Shown one piece after another: positions 32,957-41,640 of a stretch of DNA of 41,640 nt. How positions within the stretch are numbered: the first letter of the stretch is position 1; each line of letters starts with the position of its first letter. The DNA comes from Perkinsus chesapeaki. Lineage: Eukaryota; Perkinsozoa; Perkinsida; Perkinsidae. The translations under genes were made by a program, and so were the position numbers. The notes below the pieces were generated by a model. That model was not told the DNA's origin. It saw nothing but the letters and a program-made list of their open reading frames with translations, and ran no database searches. Location of the stretch: assembly GCA_013115145.1 (NCBI GenBank), contig JAAPAO010000059.1, positions 57,101 to 98,740 on the forward strand, read 5' to 3'.

Positions 32957-35563
32957 ATGAATGAAGCCTCTTCCTCGCCCAGGCGTCGAAGTCGTAGGCT
33001 GAGTTGGAAACGCGCAACCACTAGCGATGACGTCGTAAGCACCTTATTATACCTTCCGAGACACCTTTGTCATTATCAGCCTTGTACTCACTGTGGTATC
33101 ACGTACTGGTGCGATGGTGACGAGATGCTTCTATGTGATGGCCCAGGCTGCTCTAACGCATATCACCTCAGGTCCCGATGACCAGTGTCGATCTGACTCC
33201 ATCGCGTGCTGCTCAGATGCGTCCGTCCGATGCTCCGGAGCGTTCCATCCTCGCCGAGGTGGCTTTGCGCTGCATGTTCACCTACGGAGCAAGTGCCGAG
33301 TCCGCGGTCGGCAAAGGACCTTGCAGGCAAGAGGCATAACCATACGGCTCGATATACCAGTGTTGTAGTGTAGATGACGATATGAGTGTAACTTGTGAGA
33401 AATGTCATCTTCGGTGGTGGGGCGAAGGCAACGAGATTATCCTCTGTGGCAAGTAGGAGTCCAATATTTTGCTTGCTGTACGCTCCATAGGTACGATTCG
33501 CATGGATGTCGATGGGGCTGCCATCTCAAGTGTCATCGGCCAAGGCTCTCCGCAGTACCAAAAGACGATTGGTAAGCTGCTGGCATTTCTTATTAATAAC
33601 AATCCACGAATTTGACCCCCCCCCCCTACAGGTTATGCACCGCGCATGCTGTTGGCGAAGCACTGGGGGCGCAAACGCGGCACCGACGAGTTGTCGATTC
33701 ATCCCCGCTGCTCAACGATGGGTGCGTGTCGCCCAGTCGTACCTGGTTACACGGACACAGTCGCTCTGATGGACAGGCTTGCTGGTAGGTTCATAGCTTC
33801 GTAACCGCGTCATCGTTGCACTATCCCCTACAGGAGCTCTGGCTGCATGAATGAGTGCACCGTATGCGGGCAATGGTTCTCCCAAGACGGTTTCATGGAG
33901 CATACCAAGTATAATGTCTCCATCAAGCCAACTGAAGGCGAGAACCTCCACAGTGCACTCGATCCCAGAGCGTGTGAAACTGTCCGGTATTTCAGATGGG
34001 CGACTAGCACCGAACGAGATGGCAAACTGCCTGGTCGAATGGGAACCTGGGTACCCGGGCTACCCCGGTACTCGACCCTGTCCTACTTCCCTCATCACCA
34101 CCACAATATCAGGCTTGGCAAAGCATGCATACCTCCGAGTGAATCCATCAAACTGCCGTCAGTTGCGTAGCACGCCACCATGCGAGGCACGATCTATGCT
34201 TCGCCAGCATGGTGGGTTACAGATGCCCTATCGCCATGGAGAGCTCCCTGTTGGTTCCAGGCGTCTGGTTTAATTCGAACATGTTTCGTGGCCGTCTCGG
34301 CCCCCTGGTCGATATCGCTAAGCGTCAAGAGATGCGCCTGCAGGAGGAGAATGTCGACTTTTATACCTATGACTACTACGCAGGTGTGCAGCGGCACAAT
34401 ATTTTCGTTTCGTAGTGTTATTCGCTCAGATGGTTTAACAAGAGCATCTGACTTGATTGATGCTGATGGCTTGGACTACAGACCCTACCTTACAACCCTC
34501 AAGAAGCATGCATCTTTCCTGCTGAGGGAGATTTTCCCAGAACTCACCGTCACCTATCAAGAGGGGCATGACAAAGTGGGCACCATCGGCATAAGGGCTC
34601 GTCCGGCCGTGTTCGTTAAGCTACTCCTAGCGAGGAGAATAAGCATACCTCTAGGAGTATTTCATGCCCTTAATTGACCAGTCACCACCTACTATTCACA
34701 CATTAGACACTGATCGTGATCCTTGCAATTGCCTGCCAGTAGTATGCTCGTAGGTAAGGTTCTTCCGTGGTAGCTACCATACAGCTCTGCATGCTGACCA
34801 TACCCTACAGCACCGGCTTGTTGGATATGACCCGACCGAGTGCACATTGCTGACTGTATGGGTTGCAATTGCCGAGCTCAGAGAAGGTGCGGTATAATCT
34901 GCTTACGATTGATTTCTCCACTGACACGCATTGTGACTTGTTTCAGCACGAGATGGATTATGCTTCTTCCTCCCAAACGACGAAACATCTCCTCTCCAAG
35001 AGGGAACGGTAGCTTGCATGGTCAACGTCCAGCCTGGCGCCTGTGCTGTATTCCTCGAGACGATTCCTCACTTCTCTCCAAAAGAGGTATTCATGAACAG
35101 TCACCCCCCTGTTTTGTCATCCTCGTCATCTCAGCAATGTTGGCGTCGATTTCCAAAGGGGTTTCGAGCATCAGTCGATATGAGATTTGTCATTTCCCCA
35201 GCAGGCCAGGCTGTTTATATCGGCTCCGAGTTGAAGAATGAATTAGCTTCGGACGACCCGGCAATCCGGGTGAGTGTGTTCACGCGTAGTCAGTGTTTCA
35301 CCGTTCAGCTTCGTGTATTTCTGTCAACGGTCAGGAGCGACATTATTCCTTCTTTTTCACATCTTTGCAATTGGCGACGATTTATTCTATACCTTGTCTG
35401 TCTCAAGAACCGTATCGAGTTTTATGCTCAGGATTGCCCCTACTGCATGGTACCGCGGGCGAGACCAGCCCGGTGGATGGACCTTAGAGAGACATGGCTG
35501 TTTCGTCAAGGAACCATGCCTAACTTTGGTTTGAATAGTTGTAAACGAAGAAGAAAGGCATGA
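32957..35563 (+). CDS. Tandem PHD-finger protein with a large unassigned C-terminal region
   Basis: ATG 32957 opens a basic leader (SPRRRSRRLSWKR), then an intron. PHD finger 1: CTHCGITYWCDGDEMLLCDG, CSNAYHLRC and WLCAAC. It joins through an intron at about 33287-33360 to CCSVDDDMSVTCEKC. PHD finger 2: CEKCHLRWWGEGNEIILCGK, CRWGCHLKCHRPRLSAVPKD and DWLCTAH. PHD fingers usually read histone H3 tail states, so a nuclear chromatin role is inferred. Later exons include a CTVCGQWFSQDGFMEHTKYN segment that looks like a lone C2H2 finger, VPGVWFNSNMFRGRLGPLVD, FPELTVTYQEGHDKVGTIGI, ECTLLTVWVAIAELREGA and VNVQPGACAVFLETIPHFSP. The last two faintly recall a 2-oxoglutarate dioxygenase barrel, without a confirmed iron triad. 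Exons after 34680, up to the stop at 35561-35563, may belong to this gene or a separate one. Confidence 0.7.
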
Positions 35564-35689
35564 TGTTACTAGTGTGTGAGCACTAACCACTCTTCTAAGC
35601 AATGTGAGTTGAGCAGGAACGCAAGAGATAACCAAGAGAGACACTTTCGCCAATCACCCGATGAGGTGGTATGAGTTCATCACTTCCTC

Positions 35690-36335
35690 CTTTTCACCCA
35701 CAGAGGCTTTGAAGCGATCTGGTTGATGGCCGAGGAGTAATGATTATTCATTCTCGAGAACTTCACCTGTTCAACACAGACAGCCTGGGTAGCGGCATTA
35801 GTCTACGTACTTTAGCTATTTCAGTAAAGGCTGAGGACTCTATGCGACGTTGTTCATCCGAAACTTGCTGCCTAAGCTGCTTGATATACATCTCGTATCT
35901 TTACAACACAGTAACTCATTCACACTGAGCATGTCCTCACCGCAGTTCGACTTCCAGTTGCTGACACCTAGCTCGCGCTTGGATGGCAGAAATGCTTGCA
36001 GCTAACTCTAATTCGACTTTCCTCTCGACCTCTTTAGCCTACACACCACTTGCTTGTCAGTACGACTGTGGCCGACTTACCTCTTTCGGATGAATCACAC
36101 AAGGCAGCTGTTGCGGACAGAAATTAGTCCCACACTTGAGGGGAGGGAATGCCTATAGGAAACGTAAGAGGCAATAAAAGAGACATCTATTCAGAAGCGT
36201 TTCAGCAACATTGCCTCGACAAGAGTTGCGAACACACGAAAAATCAGCGCCAACCGGAAAGTTGGCAAATACGCGTCCCACGGGAGTAACCTGGGTAGTG
36301 ACACCGCGTCGGTCAGCAACGGTGATGCAGGACAA
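35690..36335 (-). CDS. Minus-strand exons: Cys-containing segment plus coiled coil (3' part of a gene)
   Basis: Read on the minus strand, an exon at 36335 downward gives TVADRRGVTTQVTPVGRVFA and NFPVGADFSCVRNSCRGNVA. The next exon (about 36125-36072) is CGTNFCPQQLPCVIHPKE with a GTAAG donor. Then come AKEVERKVELELAASISAIQ (about 36040-35971) and YEMYIKQLRQQVSDEQRRIE with SSAFTEIAKVRRLMPLPRLS (about 35897-35775). The last two are a clear charged coiled coil. The exons join in frame at good GT and AG sites. The 3' end lies near 35690, where this gene converges with the plus-strand PHD gene. The 5' part and function are unknown; it may continue from 36790-38000. Confidence 0.5.
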
Positions 36336-36789
36336 ACTTGGAGCTATACCTGCAAAGGGTGCTTAACCGATTGCAAGCACCGAACTGGAGTGGTTGGTGA
36401 TACATGAGCCGGCTCGTTGTACTGATGAATGAATTGAAAAAGAAGGTGTGCCGGTGCTCCATGGTGGACGAGCTTCGGGTACAGTGGTGGTGCTGCAGTA
36501 GCTAGTCGTAGGGCCTTCAAACAACAGGCAAGAAAAGGAATGGTAACGCGACCCTTACTGAATTGACAGGAGGATACGTAAGTAGTCGGAGTAAGCGGAC
36601 CGCCGACCTTGCCGGTTGGAAGGATTTGGATCTACAAGAGACGACGAGTGCAGCTCTCAGCGCCAACTGATACAACACACCTCAACGTGGCGCACAGGTT
36701 TGACCTCTTTAGCGTGCTGCATGTACCACGGCCGCACATTCGTGGTGGAATGATGAGCGTCTTTCGCCATGGGGAGCCGACGGAGGCTT

Positions 36790-38000
36790 TCAGCGTGCTG
36801 AAGGCCCATGGCCGCAGAAGAGAACCCCATGAAATTCTGACCCTCCCCCAAGGCGTTGTTCATTGATATATAAAAGAGAACTACAGAGCTCCACAGCTGT
36901 CATTATGAGATGTGTCGCAGTTGTGGCTGACATAAATCGCTCTCCAAATCGCAACACCGATTGGCGGGATAATTCATACACCAGCAGTTATGGTGGAGAA
37001 CAGAGCACGGAGCACATCAGGTTGCGCCGTGGCAATGTCATTCGATGCTTGCTCGGCGACCTCGGAACTCTCTAAGCCGTAATCGAGTAAATACCTGAGA
37101 AGTATAGGTCGATTGTGGCGTGAACAGACGAAAGAGCATCAGACATACCCGAGAGCATGTTTAGCAAGGAGACCTTTAGAGCGACAGACTTCGACAACGC
37201 GAACGAGAGATTCTCGAATCTCCTCGATGTCAATACGCACTGCAGTGTGCCGTAACTGACGAAAGTGGAGCTCTGAGAGTTGGCACCAGCTGACCGTTTC
37301 ATGGCCAGCGAAATGAGTACAGAAACGCACCTCTCCTAGCCTGTCCCACAAGACCATAGGACGGGCAGCAGCAGCAGCAGCTGTCGAGGCGGCAAGCCAG
37401 AGAAGGATGAATCGGGCTTCTGGTGACACTCGCATGGTGCCCAGCGGAGTAGAGTTGGCTAAAGGGTATCTAAGGCCTACAAACTCTCCATCCAACTTGT
37501 CGTATCGTAAAGGGGCTAGCGGGGATAATACACGTCACGTTTTCGTGATACACATAGATAAATCCAGCATTAATAAGCTTTGCGGCTTACAGGACCAGTG
37601 GGGCCTTGACGGGTAGCGTTGGTATTGGGAAGTCGTCCTCTTTTGAATGATCGCAACCTAAGATGCACATATTATGGAGATGCCATTTATCGACGGCCAC
37701 TCTAAGCTGACCTTTCCATCTCAACAATGCCTCTGTCGAGGCAATAGATAATACTAACCTGCCCAGAGCGCAGCCTAGTCGGCGAGAGCCCCAAGAAACT
37801 CACTCGTTAAGGGTGTCGATGCACTCAGCTGTTTTGGCGATCAGGCCATCGTCCTTATTGGCCTTGGCGGTACGGGCCAGTCTGACCAAGCTTACTATCT
37901 CCTTGCTAATAAGTGGGTGACCGGTGTCAGGGCAGTTGACGATCGATGGGCAGGCATCCAGTACGCTACAGTGGAATTTATGAATAACATTTAATACATT
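36790..38000 (-). CDS. Minus-strand helical exons, possibly the C-terminus of the PARG-like gene
   Basis: Minus-strand exons join in frame: VLDACPSIVNCPDTGHPLIS to KTAECIDTLNE (about 37962-37804, donor GTGAG); YPLANSTPLGTMRVSPEARF, ILLWLAASTAAAAAARPMVL to RLGE; LRHTAVRIDIEEIRESLVRV to LAKHALG (donor GTATG near 37150); YLLDYGLESSEVAEQASNDI to LFSTIT; and TATHLIMTAVELCSSLLYIN. A CAG/GCT run near 37367-37381 encodes poly-Ala. The segments read as amphipathic helices, like an ARM/HEAT-type or other helical array, but no family is firmly recognised. Because the first exon lacks its own start and fits the phase of the PARG-like exon ending AGA AG at 38006, the two may be one gene. Confidence 0.45.
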
Positions 38001-38001
38001 C

Positions 38002-39710
38002 TCACCTTCTCGAGCAACTGAAGGAGCCCCCGATACCTGCCACCTCAGAATATCTACGCCCACCGCAAACCGATATGTTTTCCGGGATGGTGCCTATAAG
38101 GCAGGGCGCTTCATGCCAAGTATCGCCGTCACATACCGGTGCTTGTGGGCTCGCAGAGTGCCAAGGCGAGAAGGACATCAGGATGCTCCATCGCATACGC
38201 CTCCTCAACTCCTGTGCCCAGTCCTAAGGCATCTCCGAATGGCCTAACAAAGCCGCAGGAGTGGACCATAAGAGCTAGTCAAAGCGCCACTTGTTAGTGG
38301 TCAAACCAAGGAGCGTCTTTCCGGACAGCTGGTCAGTGTCAGCTTCACCGTAGGGGAGGTAGCGCGAGCGATTAGTGTCATTCTCGGTAGTCTGGTCATA
38401 ATAACGTTATAACATTTTTAAGTACCTCCCTACCTTAGCAGGAGGAGGCGGAGCCACATGAACATTACATAGCTTACTCTCACAGGATGCCCACCACTCC
38501 TCATCGAGCCAACCGTCACAGGGAGGGCTCTGTGGGGCGAATATGTCCAGAGCTCGGCGAGTTATTCTCAAATAGGCCTGATCTACAGGTAGACGCTCCG
38601 GCCTTGACGAAGCGCACTTCATTCGAGTTCAGCTTCACGAGCTTCTCATAAGCTGGGTCTTCATACTCCATTTCAACCTCTTGTCCCTCCGCGGTACGTT
38701 CTTCTGTGTCTTGCTCGTCTGCTTTGGGTACTGTCACCGGTCTCAGAGGCGCATATCTAAGAGCAACAGCTCGCCAAACTGCATTCGGCCAGCATGCAAT
38801 AGGCACCCGAGAGCTTGGTTGAAGTAGTTGAGGATACAAACCAGCTTCTGAGCCTGCGTGGGGATGTTCCCGTTCGACCGATAGAAAAAACGCTTGAAAT
38901 TCGGCGAGGCCAGTCGCTGATCTGAAATGCCTCCCGCCGCCGCTGCTGGAAGAACCGATCGGCGTACTTGCAGGGAGCAGGCAAAGGAAACCACAGCAGA
39001 GCACATAGAGGCTAGTCCTGGTGGACACTGTAACGCTTCCGTTGTGACCTGAGCCTACAACTGCCCCGCTTGCGCTCTGATACCTCGTTACCCTTCAAAA
39101 CGAGTTTCGGCCTCCTTTCCTCCGCGAAGGCTTCCGGGCCACTCAGCACTAAATGACATATTTTAGGAATGGTGAAGTTAAAGAAGACATCATGCAGCTC
39201 GGGTGATATGCCTGATTGATACATCGGGTATCAAAGAATGGTCGGGTTAATGGGACCTTTAAGTTGCTCCAATAGAGTGGATACATCCGCGAAGTTGGAC
39301 GGAACCTCAACTGTCGAAGGCAAAGATTTCCGTTCCTTCTTTTTATCGGCTAAAAGCAGCGTCCAAGCGCGTAGCTGCTAGTGCACTATCTAGTACTGTG
39401 CTTGCTTGATTTTTTCGTTTTCTCGTTTTTATTCTGTTTCATAGCTTCCAGATTGAGCGGTACGCAGCCGCTATGATGGGCTAGTCGACAGAGCAACTGT
39501 TGGTATCTGAATGCTTCTAGTGGCATCGTCACGCCTTAAGTATCATCACTCTTCTGCAGTGTGGATCTTGCTCATACCATCCTCGCCGCAAACCTGCCAA
39601 CTTTGTAGTGTGTGGAAGTCGTGAGCTTTTACTTTCGTGAGCTCCTTCGAAATTAGCTCCCACGATTCCGGGATATCAAACGGCAATACCAAATGCTTGG
39701 CCTCCGGCAT
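38002..39710 (-). CDS. Poly(ADP-ribose) glycohydrolase-like protein, diverged
   Basis: Nine minus-strand exons close exactly in frame to 364 codons plus TGA: 39578-39710, 39257-39349, 39084-39211, 38807-39054, 38618-38756, 38434-38529, 38307-38391, 38137-38274 and 38002-38036. The start reads MPEAKHLVLPFDIPESWELI, like the entry to the PARG catalytic region. Family-like blocks follow in order: TIPKICHLVLSGPEAF (helical domain), MCSAVVSFACSL, SPNFKRFF and QKLVCILNYFNQ. The region that should carry the GGG-X(6-8)-QEE signature reads VHSCGFVRPFGDALGLGTGV then EEAYAMEHPDVLLALAL: the two glutamates and the following PE-like position remain, but the triple glycine and the Gln do not. The rest of the macrodomain-like fold is missing or follows as 36790-38000. 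PARG normally removes poly(ADP-ribose) in the nucleus; here activity is doubtful. The intron at 39055-39083 is only 29 nt. Confidence 0.6.
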
Positions 39711-39878
39711 AGGTGTTCAATGGGCTAATTGACAAGGTATCTTAACTCGAACAAGGTAATATACTCAGAGCTACAGTGTGTCACAAAATATACTATATAC
39801 TGATTGTTAGAATGTACTCTCTAGAAGTACTAGGGTGGAGATGCGGCGTATGGTACAATGTTGTTTCATGCACGAGTA

Positions 39879-41166
39879 TTAGACGTCGACTGCCAGCTGC
39901 TCGGCCACTTTAATATTCTCCACTGCTGCCTTGAATTCTTCGAAGCAGAGGAGGCCGTCCATGTCCCTACGGAACCCGATGCTTCCCTCAACTCACACCA
40001 ATAGGCCTACTTGTCGGTGTCCCGCATGGTACGGTCGACCAACTGCTGCAGCTGTTCATCGGTGAGGTTATCCCCGACCATCATCTTCATAACCTAACAA
40101 GCAAGGTTTTTTCATCCTCCCTCGAGCCCAGACAGCTCCGTGGTGAATCGATATAACTTAAGCACTCTTCAATTTCCATAAACACGGCTTTCGTGAGGCT
40201 GCTTCCTAACGATTTTCCGCAATCTCCGACTTAGACAAGCTAGGAGCAGATGCATCCATTCCTCCAGTACAAACAGCAATTGATCAGCTTAGTAACCCCG
40301 ATTGGCATTATGATGACCACTAAGTCTAGGGAGTTTGCTGCCCATCCGCCCAAAAACTTGACCATCGGATCACTATGTAAAGTTCGATTTGCAGCGGAAA
40401 CCCTTCACACCCCTATAGCGTCTATGGACCTCAAAGACGCGAGATGAGTTAACAACAATGTCGCTGCTTACCTGGAAGAGGTCCCCATTACTGATATAAC
40501 CATCCTTGTTCACATCATACACCTGAAAACATGGTTCGCTAATGATGGAGATTAGGAGTCCTAACTAAGGACCCCAAGAGTGGCCGATGTGATGCTAATC
40601 TAGATCGAAGCCAGTAACCCATTTTTCCAGTTAACTAATACGTGTTCGATAAAGGGTAGATAAGTCAGGTAAGACAAGACTTATCTTCAGATAGGTGCCA
40701 CGCCGTTGACTGCCCCGCCAGTACCTCAAATGCGAATTTAAGTTTCTCCTCTTCATCAGATCCAACCGCTACTCTCGCCAACCCCACCAAAAACTCTATA
40801 AACGATACCGTACCTAGTAACGTTATGCAGGCATGGCGAAATAGCAGCCGCTAAACTACCATTGCCATCTACATCAAATATGCTGACAACTCGCTGGACC
40901 AGAGGGTTCTCAGATATCTCTCTCACGCCTGACATTATGAATGAGCAAGCAATGACCATCAAGGGCTTACCAAGAAGCTCTGACGGATCCAATTGTCCAT
41001 TGCCATCCTTATCCAGAGCCTGGAACCTGATGAACGTGAGATAGGTAGCCGGTTGTCGTTGTTGCCCGTTATTATATTACCTGCTATACAAGCGCCGGAT
41101 ATCCCGCTCTGTAAAGCTGGCTATTGAATGCATCTCCTCCCTACTAATGGACTGGGTCCCTCCCAT
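39879..41166 (-). CDS. CNB: Calcineurin regulatory subunit B
   Basis: Seven minus-strand exons, 41081-41166, 40971-41026, 40860-40928, 40725-40813, 40472-40522, 40011-40093 and 39879-39966, sum to 522 nt, giving 173 residues and a TAA. This is the family's normal length. The protein starts MGGTQSISREEMHSIASFTE, with Gly2 and Ser6 suited to N-myristoylation. It carries four EF-hands: DKDGNGQLDPSE, DVDGNGTVSFIE, DVNKDGYISNGD and a fourth with DTDKDMDGLLCFEE, whose loop deviates from the consensus. The segment ENPLVQRVVSIFD and the block FQVMKMMVGDNLTDEQLQQL are diagnostic of calcineurin B rather than calmodulin. It binds the catalytic A subunit in the Ca2+-dependent phosphatase. All introns are GT-AG; three are 42-46 nt. 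The start is 474 bp from the window end; the stop is 169 bp before the PARG-like start. Confidence 0.95.
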
Positions 41167-41640
41167 GGCCAATGAAGGACAATAAAAACAATACTGATAA
41201 CAAAGGAAGCGAAGTCTATAGACTAATATAAAGTGTCAGTTAAATTTCTAAACCATGTCAGAAAGTTAAAGAACTCCAGATGCGTTCACCTGTGAAGCAT
41301 AGAGACCACTTTCATCCAGCCCGCCGCGACAATGGACATCGGACAAGCATTTGAAGGGTCTATTGCGAAGATAAGAGACCTTGTAGCATCTAGTGTACAA
41401 CTCAACGCTCACTAAACTCATTAGGAAACTTACAACACATCTCTTTAGGCTACAAAGGGAACTTTAATTAACCTTACAAAACCTTTAAAGTACTGTGGAC
41501 CCGTTCTTGCATTTTTCCTGCGTCCATGTTGCGCCACTTACTGGGAAGGGTTAAGAAGTGTAACAATTGTAGGGCATATGAAGATAATGTCACTGTATAT
41601 TTTACATCGCTCCGCCCCTCTAGGAGAAACGGCCCGACGG
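41167..41640. other. 5' flank of the calcineurin B gene
   Basis: No coding signal is supported on either strand. It should contain the 5' untranslated region and promoter of the minus-strand calcineurin B gene; no TATA box or other element can be named with confidence. Confidence 0.4.

Noticed and set aside
36153-36335. Segment VTPVGRVFANFPVG on the minus strand, reminiscent of the HA2 region of DEAH helicases
   Set aside because: No other helicase motif lies near it, and the joined exons are Cys-containing and coiled-coil, so the resemblance is likely chance.
1-41640. CRISPR arrays, rRNA genes, bacterial operons or ribosome binding sites
   Set aside because: None is seen; the intron-rich genes show this is eukaryotic nuclear DNA.

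Overview
The window is from a nuclear eukaryotic genome. Almost every recognisable gene is split by small GT-AG introns, often 27-60 nt and a few probably GC-AG, and all stops read with the standard code. Gene content (calcineurin B, a DEAH helicase, PHD and C2H2 zinc-finger proteins, an S1/P1 nuclease, serine palmitoyltransferase) and the compact one-directional layout suggest an alveolate-type protist. A Perkinsus-like organism is my best guess, from general knowledge only and not proven here. Exon joins were worked out by hand from frame, splice sites and homology; those of calcineurin B and the PARG-like gene close exactly in frame, others are approximate.

Layout, plus strand: 1-255, tail of a Thr/Glu/Pro repeat protein; 256-2326, nothing convincing; 2327-3136, small coiled-coil protein; 3291-7797 and 8859-13391, two tandem genes that each encode a serine palmitoyltransferase with LCB2 and LCB1 joined in one chain; about 14178-15773, a tetraspanin-like membrane protein; 15873-18091, a secreted S1/P1 nuclease; 18346-20520, low-complexity and helical exons; about 20527-25759, a DEAH-box helicase, with 25760-27080 either its C-terminal extension or a separate gene; 27170-27673 and 27832-29769, two related C2H2 zinc-finger genes, the second split by 1.4 kb that carries a minus-strand Cys-rich ORF; 30004-31985, a Pro/His/Gln-rich protein; 32957-35563, a protein with two PHD fingers.

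Minus strand, converging on the plus array near 35.6 kb: 39879-41166, calcineurin B (all seven exons resolved, 173 aa); 38002-39710, a diverged poly(ADP-ribose) glycohydrolase-like protein; 36790-38000, helical exons; about 35690-36335, Cys-containing and coiled-coil exons.

The most striking feature is the pair of single-chain serine palmitoyltransferases. This enzyme makes the first committed step of sphingolipid synthesis and in most eukaryotes is a heterodimer of two separately encoded subunits. The N-terminal LCB2 half keeps the PLP lysine; the LCB1 half lacks it, as a normal LCB1 does. In the second copy one uninterrupted exon runs from the end of LCB2 into the start of LCB1, so the fusion is visible directly in the DNA.
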